This document shows, in pieces, positions 36,119 through 50,374 of a DNA stretch of 64,000 nt. Below the pieces are notes generated by a model. The model searched no databases and was not told where the DNA came from. It worked only from the letters and a program-made list of their open reading frames with translations. This DNA is from Streptomyces sp. NBC_01224 (GTDB lineage: Bacteria; Actinomycetota; Actinomycetes; Streptomycetales; Streptomycetaceae). The stretch spans positions 2,418,001 to 2,482,000 of the forward strand of contig NZ_CP108529.1 of NCBI RefSeq assembly GCF_036002945.1, written 5' to 3'. The position numbers and the translations under genes were made by a program. Position 1 is the first letter of the stretch; each line of letters starts with the position of its first letter.

Positions 36119-36847
36119 TCAGTAGGGCTCGTCCAGGCCTTCCGTGTCCTCGCCCTCTTCTTCCAGCGCCTGCCGCACCACGCGCAGGGCCATGCCTTCC
36201 CCGTACCCCTTGCGGGCGAGCATGCCCGCAAGGCGGCGCAGCCGCTTGTCGCGGTCCAGGCCGCGAGTGGAGCGCAGCTTGCGCGCGACCAGCTCTCGGG
36301 CTGTCGCGTCCTCCTGCTCGGAGTCGAGCTGCCCGACGGCCTCGTCGATCACGGCGGAATCCACCCCCTTGGTGCGCAGCTCACGGACGAGTGCGCGGCG
36401 GGCCAGCCCTCGGCCGTGGTGCCGGGACTCCACCCAGGCGTCCGCGAACGCGGCATCGTCGATCAGCCCGACATCCTCGAAGCGCGACAGCACTTCTTCG
36501 GCCGCCTCGTCCGGGATCTCCCGCTTGCGCAGGGCATCCGCAAGCTGCTTTCGGGTGCGCGGGGTCCCGGTGAGCAGCCGCAGACAGATGTTGCGCGCCT
36601 GCTCGACCGGGTCTCGCGGCTCCCCCTTCTCGGCCCTCGACGAGGAAGGGGAGCCGCTGCTCCTGGAACGGGAGCGGGCACCACGACCCGCCCCCTCACC
36701 GAATCCGGCGCCCGAGTCGGTGCCGTGGCCGGCCACCGGCTCGTACGCACCCTCGGATTCGGCCGTGTGTCCGGCGGCGAATTCGGGGCCAGGACCGGCG
36801 CCATGGTCAGTAGTGGCGCTGACCGGCCACTCCGTACGACGCGTCAC
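36119..36847 (-). CDS. recX: RecA regulator RecX
   Basis: Binds RecA filaments and limits their extension. 242 aa, longer than E. coli RecX because of a 95-residue low-complexity N-terminus rich in Gly, Ser and Arg (GRGARSRSRSSGSPSSSRAEKG). The conserved part starts ARNICLRLLTGTPRTRKQLADALRKREIP and ends RLAGMLARKGYGEGMALRVVRQALEEEG, the usual three-helix repeats. The GTG at 36847 lies 3 bp after the recA stop, so it is co-expressed with recA. Confidence 0.93.
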   Translation of the reverse strand: MTRRTEWPVSATTDHGAGPGPEFAAGHTAESEGAYEPVAGHGTDSGAGFGEGAGRGARSRSRSSGSPSSSRAEKGEPRDPVEQARNICLRLLTGTPRTRKQLADALRKREIPDEAAEEVLSRFEDVGLIDDAAFADAWVESRHHGRGLARRALVRELRTKGVDSAVIDEAVGQLDSEQEDATARELVARKLRSTRGLDRDKRLRRLAGMLARKGYGEGMALRVVRQALEEEGEDTEGLDEPY

Positions 36848-36850
36848 GGT

Positions 36851-37978
36851 CTAGCTCTTGGCCGCCGCGGTCTTGGCCGGCTTGGCCTTGCCGGCCGGAG
36901 CGGGCACCGACTTCGCGCTGTCGGCCGAAGCTGCGGCGCCGCCCGCCGCATCCGCACCGGGCTCGGCGGCGTTGGCATCAGGCCTGACGCCGACGCCCAG
37001 CTTCTCAAGGATCTTCTTCTCGATCTCATTGGCGAGATCGGGGTTGTCCTTGAGGAAGTTACGGGCGTTCTCCTTGCCCTGGCCGAGTTGGTCGCCCTCG
37101 TACGTGTACCAGGCGCCCGCCTTTCGGACGAAGCCGTGCTCCACGCCCATGTCGATCAGACCGCCCTCGCGGCTGATGCCCTGGCCGTAGAGGATGTCGA
37201 ACTCGGCCTGCTTGAAGGGCGGCGCGACCTTGTTCTTCACGACCTTGACGCGGGTGCGGTTACCGACGGCGTCGGTGCCGTCCTTCAGCGTCTCGATCCG
37301 GCGGATGTCGAGGCGCACCGAGGCGTAGAACTTGAGCGCCCGGCCGCCGGTCGTGGTCTCCGGCGAGCCGAACATCACACCGATCTTCTCGCGGAGCTGG
37401 TTGATGAAGATCGCGGTGGTCTTGGACTGGTTGAGCGCGCTGGTGATCTTACGGAGTGCCTGGCTCATCAGGCGGGCCTGCAGACCCACGTGCGAGTCGC
37501 CCATCTCGCCCTCGATCTCCGCACGCGGCACGAGCGCCGCGACGGAGTCGATGACGATCAGGTCGAGGGCGCCGGAGCGGACCAGCATGTCCACGATTTC
37601 GAGGGCCTGCTCACCGTTGTCCGGCTGGGACAGGATGAGGCTGTCGATGTCGACGCCGAGCTTCTTCGCGTACTCGGGATCGAGGGCATGCTCCGCGTCG
37701 ATGAAGGCCACCGAGCCGCCGAGCTTCTGCGCATTCGCCACCGCGTGCAGCGTCAGCGTCGTCTTACCGGAGGACTCCGGTCCGTACACCTCCACCACAC
37801 GGCCGCGCGGCAGGCCGCCGACGCCGAGGGCCACGTCGAGGGCAGTCGACCCGGTGGGGATCACCTCGATGGGCTCGTTCGGCCGCTCACCGAGGCGCAT
37901 CACCGCGCCCTTGCCGAATTGCCGTTCAATCTGTGCGAGTGCGGCGTCCAGCGCCTTCTCGCGGTCGGTTCCTGCCAT
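36851..37978 (-). CDS. recA: Recombinase RecA
   Basis: 375-aa strand-exchange protein and SOS co-protease. Walker [11 protein letters not shown], the Walker B region [10 protein letters not shown], loop L1 ([16 protein letters not shown]), loop L2 ([28 protein letters not shown]) and the C-terminal domain are complete. The last 40 residues are Ala/Lys/Pro-rich ([14 protein letters not shown]) in place of the acidic tail of proteobacterial RecA, as usual for Streptomyces. The ATG at 37978 is the normal start. Transcription from the SOS-type promoter near 38120 is expected. Confidence 0.98.
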   Translation of the reverse strand: MAGTDREKALDAALAQIERQFGKGAVMRLGERPNEPIEVIPTGSTALDVALGVGGLPRGRVVEVYGPESSGKTTLTLHAVANAQKLGGSVAFIDAEHALDPEYAKKLGVDIDSLILSQPDNGEQALEIVDMLVRSGALDLIVIDSVAALVPRAEIEGEMGDSHVGLQARLMSQALRKITSALNQSKTTAIFINQLREKIGVMFGSPETTTGGRALKFYASVRLDIRRIETLKDGTDAVGNRTRVKVVKNKVAPPFKQAEFDILYGQGISREGGLIDMGVEHGFVRKAGAWYTYEGDQLGQGKENARNFLKDNPDLANEIEKKILEKLGVGVRPDANAAEPGADAAGGAAASADSAKSVPAPAGKAKPAKTAAAKS

Positions 37979-38462
37979 GGGTTCCACCCGATTTGCTTGA
38001 GTCGATCGCTTCACGTCAAAGACGCTAACCCCTGCCACTGACAATGGGCCTCGACGTCCTCCCGGCCTGTGGACAACTCCACGGTCGGGCCCGGGAAAAC
38101 CCGGCCGGAATCCCATGAGAATGGATGTTCGATTTTAGTGTCAAGCACACCGCGTCGGACCGAACTGCCCCTAGCGTAGCGCCCTAGCACTCCACCCTCG
38201 GGGGAGTCAAGATCAGCGATCGACGCCACGCCAAATTCCGTCCATACGGGGACAAAGCCGACAGGCAAAGTGGCTCTGGTGTCCAGGGCGACGCGCGGTG
38301 CGGGCCGCGGCATGGCGGTTCAGCCGGGTGCGACCGGAGCGACCGATACGTCACGGGGCGGACGAGCGGGTCGCAGCGCTCGGAGATGAACCGCCCCAAG
38401 ACCTCAAGGAGACAGCGGCTCTCGTGGACTATCGCTGAGACGAGCCCTCACCACCGAGCCGG
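37979..38462. promoter_or_regulatory. recA leader and intergenic region
   Basis: 484 bp between recA and the AI-2E family permease, both leftward. It contains the recA promoter (separate entry). A weaker inverted repeat, GGCTCTCGT with ACGAGCC around 38418-38447, lies just downstream of the permease gene and may be its terminator. Minus-strand frames of 70-100 aa in this stretch have no recognisable content and are not called. Confidence 0.5.
38117..38144 (-). promoter_or_regulatory. SOS box and promoter of recA
   Basis: On the minus strand the -35-like TTGACA (38144-38139) is followed by TCGAACATCCATTCTC (38132-38117). This fits one half of the actinobacterial LexA site (CGAAC-N4-GTTYG) fully and the other imperfectly, and corresponds to the SOS-like box I recall being reported ahead of recA in Streptomyces. 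The site overlaps the spacer and -10 region, so repressor binding would block transcription. Confidence 0.75.
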
Positions 38463-39719
38463 TCAGGCACGTTCCGGATGCTCCCCGGCGCCGTCCTGTC
38501 CGCCCCGGCCCTCATTGCTCCCGGCAGTCCGCCAGGACCGGCGCAGCCGCGTGAGCACCGGCTCACCACGTTGCTGGTGGCGGCCGTGCACCCGCGGGTC
38601 GTCCGTCACGTCGTACCGCTTCACATAGGCGCCGAGAAAGGCCTGAAGCGTGGCGACGGCCGGGATCGCGATCAACGCACCCACGGCACCCATCAACGCC
38701 GTGCCCACGATGACCGATCCGAAGGCGACCGCCGGATGGATGTCGACGGTCCTGGAGGTGAGCTTGGGCTGCAGCGCATAGTTCTCGAACTGTTGATAGA
38801 TCACGACGAATCCGAGCACCCACAACGCGTACCAGGGGTCGACGGTGAACGCGATCAGCATGGGCAGGGCGCCTGCCAGATACGTACCGATCGTGGGGAT
38901 GAACTGGGAGACCAGTCCGACCCAGATGGCGAGCGCGGGCGCGTACGGAACGCCGAGGATCACCAGCAGGATGTAGTGCGCGATCCCGGAGACGAGTGCC
39001 ATCAGACCGCGCGAGTAGAGGTAGCCGCCGGTCTTGTCGACCGCGATCTCCCAGGCCCGCAGGACCTCGGCCTGCTTGGCGGGTGGCAGTACGGAGCACA
39101 GGGCGCGCCGCAGTCTGGGACCGTCGGCGGCGAAGTAGAACGAGAACAGGAAGATCGTCAGAAGACGGAACAGCCCGCCGAGCACGGTGGTGGAGATGTC
39201 GAGCACTCCGGTCGCGCTGTTCTGGACATATTTCTGCAGCCAGTCGGAGTGCAGCACGCTGTCCTGGACCTCGACCCGGGAGAGCTCGGTGTGGAAGCTC
39301 TGGTTGACCCAGTTGATCACCGAGTCCAGATACTTCGGGAACTCCTCGACCATGTCGACGATCTGGCCCGCGAGCATCGAGCCGAGCAGCACGACGAAAC
39401 CGGCCGCCGCTATCAGCACGATGAGGAAGACCAGGAAAGTGGCGAGGCCGCGACGCATGCCGCGCGACGACATCCGGCTCACCGCGGGCTCTATGGCGAG
39501 CGCCAGGAAGAACGCGATCAGCACATTGATCAGCAACCCGATGAGCTGGTCGAACGCCCAGCTGCCGAGCTGGAAACAGGCGTAGAGCGCCAGGGCGAGC
39601 ACCATGGCACGCGGCAGCCACGCGGGCATACGGGCCGGCCCGTTGCCGGACGGTGGGACCGGCGGGGCGGGCTGGGTGAGAGGCGTCTGGGTCTGGGCTG
39701 TCTCGTCTGTCGGTGACAC
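38463..39719 (-). CDS. AI-2E family (TqsA/PerM-like) membrane protein
   Basis: 418 aa with about eight membrane spans, of the AI-2E transporter family; members act as exporters, Na+/H+ antiporters or unknown permeases, so autoinducer transport should not be assumed. The GTG at 39719 is chosen because TGGAG lies 5 nt upstream. A Pro/Thr-rich N-terminal tail precedes the first TM pair (AMVLALALYACFQLGSWAFDQLIGLLINVLIAFFLALAIEPAV). The conserved LGVPYAPALAIWVGLVSQFIPTIGTYLAG block is present. Possible terminator around 38420-38447. Confidence 0.86.
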   Translation of the reverse strand: MSPTDETAQTQTPLTQPAPPVPPSGNGPARMPAWLPRAMVLALALYACFQLGSWAFDQLIGLLINVLIAFFLALAIEPAVSRMSSRGMRRGLATFLVFLIVLIAAAGFVVLLGSMLAGQIVDMVEEFPKYLDSVINWVNQSFHTELSRVEVQDSVLHSDWLQKYVQNSATGVLDISTTVLGGLFRLLTIFLFSFYFAADGPRLRRALCSVLPPAKQAEVLRAWEIAVDKTGGYLYSRGLMALVSGIAHYILLVILGVPYAPALAIWVGLVSQFIPTIGTYLAGALPMLIAFTVDPWYALWVLGFVVIYQQFENYALQPKLTSRTVDIHPAVAFGSVIVGTALMGAVGALIAIPAVATLQAFLGAYVKRYDVTDDPRVHGRHQQRGEPVLTRLRRSWRTAGSNEGRGGQDGAGEHPERA

Positions 39720-39801
39720 GGCTCCAGTCTCGCCTACGGCTGTGACAAACAGCCGCCCGCCCCGGACAACATCACAGGTCCGGCCATTGACGAGCCGACG
39801 A

Positions 39802-39996
39802 TCAGCGCTTGTCGGCGGGGATGCCGACCGCGGTACAGACACCGCGCCAGACATCCTTGGCCTCCCAGCCCGCGGCCAGCGCCTGGTGCACCGTCTGCCC
39901 GCCGAGTTCGGCCATCACATGATCGCGCGCGAAGGAATCGGCGTATCCCGCGCCGAAGTGGTCCGCCATCCGTTCCCAGAAAATCGTCAACCGCAT
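39802..39996 (-). CDS. DUF3046 protein
   Basis: 64-aa small protein beginning MRLTIFWERMADHFGAGYAD, an exact fit to the actinobacterial DUF3046 family in length and content. It is typically found close to recA/recX in this phylum, as here. Function unknown. Only a weak GAGG lies close to the ATG. Confidence 0.88.
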   Translation of the reverse strand: MRLTIFWERMADHFGAGYADSFARDHVMAELGGQTVHQALAAGWEAKDVWRGVCTAVGIPADKR

Positions 39997-40075
39997 GACC
40001 TCAGTATCCCGCTCCTGAGAGTGCAGCCATGCCGCTACGTCTTGCCGAGAGCGCTTACCGCCCTACGGTCGGTCC

Positions 40076-40990
40076 ATGGCTGGAACCGGAACAAGTCCCC
40101 TCAACCGTGCCGAGCAGTTCATCTGGCTCACGGCCCGTGTGCTAGAACAGCAGCGGTTCGCCCATCACTTCCTGAAAGGAAGTGCGGAGGCCGTGGAGAC
40201 CGCACTCACCGCCTATCTGAATGAGGACGGCGGATTCGGGCACGCACTCGAACCCGATCTGCGTGGCCCCGTCAGTCAGCCACTGCACACCGCGCACGCA
40301 CTCAGCGTCCTCGACTCCATCGGCCGCTGCAGCGGGCTGCGAGTGGAGCGGATCTGCCGCTTCCTGACCGAGGCGTCCACCAAGGAGGGGGCGCTGCCCG
40401 CTCTCCTGCCGTCGCAGCGCGGCTATCCGGCGGCACCGTTCATCCCGATCGTCGACGACCCGCCCGCGGCACTGTTGGCCACCGGCCCCGTCGTCGGGCT
40501 CCTGCACCGCAATGCGGTGTGGCATGCCTGGCTGTTCCGGGCCACCGATTTCTGCTGGGCGGCGGTCGACGCTCTGGAGCAGTCGCATCCGTACGAGATC
40601 GAGGCGGCCCTCGCCTTTCTGGACGGCGCTCCGGACCGGGCCCGTGCGGAGGCGGCGGCCGACCGGCTCGGGCGACTGGTGCGGGAACAGCGGCTCGCCG
40701 TGCTGGATCCGGAGAGGAGCGAGGAGTACCCGGTGGCGGCCGGATACGCACCGGGCGAGCGGCACTTCCCGTACGACTACGCCCGTACACCCGATTCACT
40801 CGCCCGCCGCTGGTTCACCGACGAGGAGCTGGCCCGCTCGCTCGACCATCTTGCGGCCGAGCAGCAGACGGACGGCGGCTGGCCGGTGAACTGGCGGCAG
40901 TGGGCGCCTGGGACGGCTCTGGAGGGACGGCCCATCGTGACGCTCAAGGCGCTCCTGACACTGCGGGCCCATGGGCGCAGCCTCGGCTGA
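40076..40990 (+). CDS. Alpha/alpha-barrel (terpene-cyclase-fold-like) protein
   Basis: 304-aa cytosolic protein with repeated helical motifs of the prenyltransferase / squalene-cyclase fold: ETALTAYLNEDGGFGHALEPDL and LDHLAAEQQTDGGWPVNWRQW are QxxDGGW-type repeats. No DDxD-type catalytic motif or membrane signal is evident. Probably an (alpha/alpha)6-barrel binding protein rather than a cyclase. Its stop lies next to a degraded region (40991-41833). Confidence 0.65.
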   Translation: MAGTGTSPLNRAEQFIWLTARVLEQQRFAHHFLKGSAEAVETALTAYLNEDGGFGHALEPDLRGPVSQPLHTAHALSVLDSIGRCSGLRVERICRFLTEASTKEGALPALLPSQRGYPAAPFIPIVDDPPAALLATGPVVGLLHRNAVWHAWLFRATDFCWAAVDALEQSHPYEIEAALAFLDGAPDRARAEAAADRLGRLVREQRLAVLDPERSEEYPVAAGYAPGERHFPYDYARTPDSLARRWFTDEELARSLDHLAAEQQTDGGWPVNWRQWAPGTALEGRPIVTLKALLTLRAHGRSLG

Positions 40991-41691
<701 letters not shown>

Positions 41692-41833
41692 GGGCTTCCA
41701 CTCGGCGTATCTGCTGATGGCGGGGCTGGTGGCGGCGGCCGGTGTGCTCGCTGTCTGCTTCCTCCGGCCGGAGAAGGACGCGGCACGGCTCGATGTGGCC
41801 CAGACCGCGCCGATGGGCCTCGCAGTGCACTGA
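41692..41833 (+). pseudogene. 3' fragment of a membrane transporter gene
   Basis: Plus-strand frame reading GFHSAYLLMAGLVAAAGVLAVCF then LRPEKDAARLDV..., ending at TGA 41831-41833. It is a single hydrophobic span followed by a charged tail, the usual C-terminus of an MFS (DHA2-type) exporter. No upstream part of such a gene exists; the frame abuts the 5' end of the PucR-type remnant. Identity rests on a short hydrophobic stretch, so confidence is moderate. Confidence 0.5.
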
Positions 41834-41851
41834 ACGGGTCGCCAAGTAAGT

Positions 41852-41890
41852 GTGTAAGGGGCTCGGTCCCATGAACCGAGCCCCTTACAC
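41852..41890. terminator. Terminator after azlD / transporter fragment
   Basis: Perfect 16-bp stem, GTGTAAGGGGCTCGGT at 41852-41867 and its complement at 41875-41890, with loop CCCATGA. It lies between the transporter fragment (ends 41833) and azlD (stop 41910, leftward) and is one of the strongest hairpins in the window. Confidence 0.88.
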
Positions 41891-41909
41891 GCGTGTCTCA
41901 ACAAGGTGT

Positions 41910-42215
41910 CTAACCGAGGGCACGTACCCCTGCAGTGACGACCACGGCGGCCCCTACGACCACGAGGAAGGGCGCGCGCAGAACAAGTGCGAGCGCCGCC
42001 GCGGCGAGCCCTGCGCCCCTGGCGTCCAGCGTCAGGTGCTGCCCGTCGCCGAACGTCTGCTGCGCGGTGAGGGCGGCCAGGAGCGCCACTGGCAGCAGCG
42101 CGGCGAGACGCTGCGCGAGCGGACGTTCCAGCACCCCGGCGGGCACCAGCAGTCCGAGCAGTTTGGCGAGGTAGCAGCCGACGGCGGTCAGCACGATGGC
42201 GATCCAGATGTTCAT
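41910..42215 (-). CDS. azlD: AzlD-like branched-chain amino acid exporter subunit
   Basis: 101-aa membrane protein with three to four hydrophobic spans (IAIVLTAVGCYLAKLLGLLVP, LLPVALLAALTAQQTF, GLAAAALALVLRAPFLVVVGAAVVVTAGV). AzlD partners AzlC in exporting branched-chain or azo-analogue amino acids. The ATG at 42215 overlaps the azlC stop (ATGA), the usual coupling for this pair. Strong terminator downstream. Confidence 0.85.
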   Translation of the reverse strand: MNIWIAIVLTAVGCYLAKLLGLLVPAGVLERPLAQRLAALLPVALLAALTAQQTFGDGQHLTLDARGAGLAAAALALVLRAPFLVVVGAAVVVTAGVRALG

Positions 42216-43015
42216 CGGTTCTCCTCCCCCGTGGCCGTGCCCCGGCTCGTTCCCTTCCGGCGTCCGCTCAGGAAGAGGACGGCGGGTGCGGCGAGCGCGG
42301 ACAGCAGGACGGGTACACCTGCGGGCAGTACGGGCAGCAGTCCGAGCGCGAGCAGAACCGCGATTGCGGCGGTGATGCGTTCCGTCGTGCTCTTCAGCAT
42401 CGGCGCGAGCAGGGCGAGGAAGACCGCAGGCGATGCCGCGTCCAGCCCCCAGGCGTCGGTGTCACCGAGCGCCTCGGCGCCGAGGGCCCCCAGCAGCGTG
42501 GTCAGGTTCCACAGCACGTAGAGGGTGAGTCCGGTGACGGCGAAACCGATCCGTGCGGCCCGCCGAGTGGGCTGCGGCAGTGTCACGGCGGTCGTCTCGT
42601 CGATGACCCATTGGGCGGCGAAGGGGCGGAGCGCGCGTGGAAGGGCGAGCAGCTGCGACAGCCGCAGGCCGTAGAACGAGTTGCGTACGCCGAGGAAGAA
42701 AGCCCCGGCAGCTGCGGTGTACGGGTTGCCGCCCGCCGCGAGAGCGCCCACGAGGGCGAACTGTGAGGCGCCGGTGAAGACAGCGAGGCTGAGCGCGCAG
42801 GTCTGCAGCAGGCTCAGTCCGGAGCCGGCCGAGGTCACGCCGAAGGCGAAGCCGGAAAGTCCGACGGCTATGCCGACACCGAGCGCGTCGCGTACGACGG
42901 CCGCGTCCGACTTCGCCCCGACGGCGTCCGGCTGCGCCGTCGGGACGGTCGCGCTGCCGTGGGGGGCACCAGCTGCTTCGCCGACGCCCTCTGGGAGTCT
43001 TGTCTGTTCTGCCAC
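42212..43015 (-). CDS. azlC: AzlC-family amino acid exporter subunit
   Basis: 267-aa membrane protein. After a soluble N-terminus of about 40 residues comes the AzlC core: GVGIAVGLSGFAFGVTSAGSGLS, then FTGASQFALVGALAAGGNPYTA and FFLGVRNSFYGLRLSQLL, signature sequences of the family. The GTG start at 43015 lies 11 bp after the AraC-type regulator stop, so the regulator probably controls its own exporter. Confidence 0.88.
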   Translation of the reverse strand: MAEQTRLPEGVGEAAGAPHGSATVPTAQPDAVGAKSDAAVVRDALGVGIAVGLSGFAFGVTSAGSGLSLLQTCALSLAVFTGASQFALVGALAAGGNPYTAAAGAFFLGVRNSFYGLRLSQLLALPRALRPFAAQWVIDETTAVTLPQPTRRAARIGFAVTGLTLYVLWNLTTLLGALGAEALGDTDAWGLDAASPAVFLALLAPMLKSTTERITAAIAVLLALGLLPVLPAGVPVLLSALAAPAVLFLSGRRKGTSRGTATGEENR

Positions 43016-43025
43016 GACCGGAACG

Positions 43026-43898
43026 CTACGTGGGCAGGTCGCGCCCGGTCTTGTACGTTCTTGCACGTTCGCGCCGGTACGCGCCGGGCGGCACTCCCAC
43101 GATCCGGGTGAAGTGACGGTTGAGATGCGGCTGATCGGTGAAGCCGACCTCGGCGGCCGCCTCCGCAGGTGCTGTCCCCGCGTCGAGCATCCGGCGCGCG
43201 GCCCGCACCCGGGCATCGGTGAGCCAGGCGTGCGGCGGCATCCCGTACTGCTTCTTGAAGGCCCTCAGCAGCGCGAACGGACTGGTTCCGAGCTCCGCGG
43301 CCAGCGCCTCCAAGGTGGGCGGCTCCGCCATCCTGCCCTCCAGCACCGCGCGGGCCCGCGCCGCGTCACGGGCACCCGCCGATCGGGGCACGCGCGCCGG
43401 CAGCGCGCTGCCGTGCAGGTTCAGCAGCCGCGCGACCATCACCCGCAGCACGGTGTCCGCGGCGAGTGCGTTGCCCTCCTCGGCTGCCCGGTGGACCTCG
43501 CCGATCAGCCGGGCCGCGTACGGGTCCATGACGCTGGTCTCGGTGAAACCGACCGTGCCGCGCAGACTCGTCGTATCGGCCGCGATGTCGTTGATCACCT
43601 GCGCGGACGGGTACAGCGTGGCGTACACCCAGCCCTCCGGAACACCCGCGCGGGCGGTGTGCGGCACCTCCGGATTGATCATGACTACGGCGCCGGGGCC
43701 CGCGTGTACGACGGTGCCGCCGGGCAGCCCGACGTCCTCCACCCCTCGGGTGATGGTGCCGAATACATAGCCCTCGTGGCTGTGGCGCGGGAAGGTGTGC
43801 CGCACGTACCGGGCACGCAGCAGATCGAGGTCGGGCAGCTCCGCGTACTGCCAGTGCCTCGCCCACTCTCCTGACCCCGACTCCGGCATTGCCACCAT
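43026..43898 (-). CDS. AraC-family regulator
   Basis: 290 aa with an N-terminal cupin sensor (HTFPRHSHEGYVFGTITRGVED, PGGTVVHAGPGAVVMINPEVPHTA) and a C-terminal pair of helix-turn-helix motifs (LEALAAELGTSPFALLRAFKKQYGMPPHAWL, VGFTDQPHLNRHFTRIVGVPPGAYRR). First gene of an operon with azlC and azlD, so likely a local amino acid-responsive regulator. The start at 43898 (ATG) or at a nearby in-frame ATG three codons on cannot be separated. Confidence 0.9.
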   Translation of the reverse strand: MVAMPESGSGEWARHWQYAELPDLDLLRARYVRHTFPRHSHEGYVFGTITRGVEDVGLPGGTVVHAGPGAVVMINPEVPHTARAGVPEGWVYATLYPSAQVINDIAADTTSLRGTVGFTETSVMDPYAARLIGEVHRAAEEGNALAADTVLRVMVARLLNLHGSALPARVPRSAGARDAARARAVLEGRMAEPPTLEALAAELGTSPFALLRAFKKQYGMPPHAWLTDARVRAARRMLDAGTAPAEAAAEVGFTDQPHLNRHFTRIVGVPPGAYRRERARTYKTGRDLPT

Positions 43899-43970
43899 GG
43901 ACGAATTCTCGCAGCTACGGGGTGCGGTCGCCGATGGCCGTCACAGCCGTTGTCAGTGCCGGGGTGCACG

Positions 43971-48671
<4,701 letters not shown>

Positions 48672-48767
48672 ACCACCTGCACACCTCACGCCTCCTACGC
48701 CACTCTGCCCGTCCCCAACACCACCCGCACCCAGCACACCACACTCCCCACCCGACCCCGCATCATG
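48672..48767 (+). promoter_or_regulatory. C-rich, G-poor stretch after lhr
   Basis: The 96 bases between lhr and the glycosylase gene contain about 9 G and more than 50 C on the plus strand, in a genome where the two are roughly balanced. Such unstructured C-rich transcripts resemble Rho utilisation sites; no hairpin terminator is present here. Confidence 0.4.
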
Positions 48768-48772
48768 GAGGC

Positions 48773-49573
48773 ATGCCCGAAGGAGACACCGTCCTGCAGA
48801 CCGCCAAACGTCTGCACACCGCACTCGCCGGCCAGGTCCTCACCCACTCCGACCTGCGCGTCCCCCGGTTCGCCACCGCCGACCTCACCGGCCGGACGGT
48901 TCTGGACGTCATCTCGCGCGGCAAGCATCTCCTCACCCGTATCGAAGGCGGCCTCACCCTCCACAGCCATCTGCGGATGGACGGCGTCTGGCGCATCTAT
49001 GCACCGGGCGAGCGCTGGCGCGGCGGCCCTGCCCACCAGATCCGCGCCATCCTCGCCAACGCGGAACACACCGCCGTCGGCTACCGGCTCCCCGTCCTCG
49101 AACTCCTCCTCACCCAGGACGAGGAGAACGCGGTCGGTCATCTCGGCCCCGATCTGCTGGGCCCCGACTGGAACGCCGAAACCGCTCTGCACAATCTGCT
49201 CAGCGACCCCGCCCGTCCCCTGGGCGAGGCCCTCCTGGACCAGCGCAACCTGGCCGGAATCGGCAACATCTACAAGGCCGAGCTCTGCTTCCTCGCCCGT
49301 GCGACCCCTTGGCTCCCCATCGGCGACCTGGCCGCCCCCACCGCCGCCCGTCTTGTCACCACGGCCAAACAGCTCCTCGAAGCCAACCGCGACCGACCCA
49401 TGCGCACGACGACCGGCGCGGCGTCCCGCGGATACGGCGCGAACGAACGGCTCTGGGTCTACGGAAGGACCAACCGTCCCTGCCTGCGCTGCGGCACGCC
49501 CATCCGCACAGCCGATCAGGACGCCCGCCCCACCTACTGGTGCCCGCGTTGTCAATCGGGCCCCACAGGCTAG
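48773..49573 (+). CDS. Fpg/Nei-family DNA glycosylase
   Basis: 266-aa base-excision-repair glycosylase/lyase of the Nei2 type. The N-terminus MPEGDTV supplies the catalytic Pro2 and Glu3; the H2TH segment is LDQRNLAGIGNIYKAELCF; the C-terminal zinc finger is CLRCGTPIR-(X)n-CPRC. It acts on oxidised bases. Directly after lhr, with which it may be co-transcribed; the C-rich spacer may modulate this. The SDR gene begins 37 bp downstream. Confidence 0.92.
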   Translation: MPEGDTVLQTAKRLHTALAGQVLTHSDLRVPRFATADLTGRTVLDVISRGKHLLTRIEGGLTLHSHLRMDGVWRIYAPGERWRGGPAHQIRAILANAEHTAVGYRLPVLELLLTQDEENAVGHLGPDLLGPDWNAETALHNLLSDPARPLGEALLDQRNLAGIGNIYKAELCFLARATPWLPIGDLAAPTAARLVTTAKQLLEANRDRPMRTTTGAASRGYGANERLWVYGRTNRPCLRCGTPIRTADQDARPTYWCPRCQSGPTG

Positions 49574-49609
49574 TTGACGATCCGTCAGATTCGGTCGTAC
49601 CGTCCGGTC

Positions 49610-50374
49610 ATGTCCCTCACCGCGTACGACCTCACGGGCCGCTCCGCGTTCATCACCGGCGCGGCTGGTGGCATCGGCCGCGCAGGCGCTGTCCTGCTCG
49701 CAGCGGCGGGCGCCACCGTGCACTGCGCGGACCGCGACGAGAAGGGCCTGCTGGAGACCCGGGACCTGATCGCCGAAGCCGGTGGCACATCCCACATCCA
49801 CACCCTCGATGTCACCGACCGCTCTCGGATCAGGGCCGCGGTGGCCGCCGCGGGCAAGCTCGACATCCTGGCCGCCGTTGCCGGAATCATGCATACGAGC
49901 AGCGTCCTGGAGACCGCGGACGACGACCTCGATCGCGTCCTCTCAGTCAATTTCAAGGGCGTTCTGTACGCCTGTCAGGAAGTTGCCCGCAGCATGATCG
50001 CGCGCGGCGCACCCGGCTCGCTGATCACCATGGCCTCGGGAGCGGTCGATGCCGCGAGCCCCGGGCTGCTCTGCTACAGCGCGGCCAAGGCGGCGGTCGT
50101 CCAGCTGACGAAGACCCTCGCAACCGAGCTGGGTCCTCATTCCATCCGAGTCAACGCCGTCGCCCCGGGCTGGATCCGTACGCCCATGACCGCCCGCCAC
50201 GACGCGGAACAACAACACCGGGCGGAGGCCACGATGGCGCGGATTTCCCCGCTCGGCCGAGTCGGCGAGCCCGAGGACGTCGCCCACACCCTGGTCTATC
50301 TGGCATCCGATGCGTCGGCCTTCATGACCGGTCAGATCCTCCGCCCGAACGGCGGCGTAGCCATGCCCTGGTAG
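49610..50374 (+). CDS. Short-chain dehydrogenase/reductase
   Basis: 254-aa NAD(P)-binding SDR. TGAAGGIGRAGAVLLAAAGA is the cofactor motif; the catalytic Ser-Tyr-Lys are in MASGAVDAASPGLLCYSAAK. VNAVAPGWIRTPMTAR fits the classical SDR C-terminal substrate loop. The ATG at 49610 is preceded by weak purines. Substrate unknown. Its last 53 bases are read antisense by the end of the repeat-tailed small gene. Confidence 0.87.
   Translation: MSLTAYDLTGRSAFITGAAGGIGRAGAVLLAAAGATVHCADRDEKGLLETRDLIAEAGGTSHIHTLDVTDRSRIRAAVAAAGKLDILAAVAGIMHTSSVLETADDDLDRVLSVNFKGVLYACQEVARSMIARGAPGSLITMASGAVDAASPGLLCYSAAKAAVVQLTKTLATELGPHSIRVNAVAPGWIRTPMTARHDAEQQHRAEATMARISPLGRVGEPEDVAHTLVYLASDASAFMTGQILRPNGGVAMPW

Noticed and set aside
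38011..38399. Small minus-strand frames of 70-100 codons in the recA leader region
   Set aside because: No recognisable content, no good ribosome-binding sites, and they overlap the recA promoter and SOS box.
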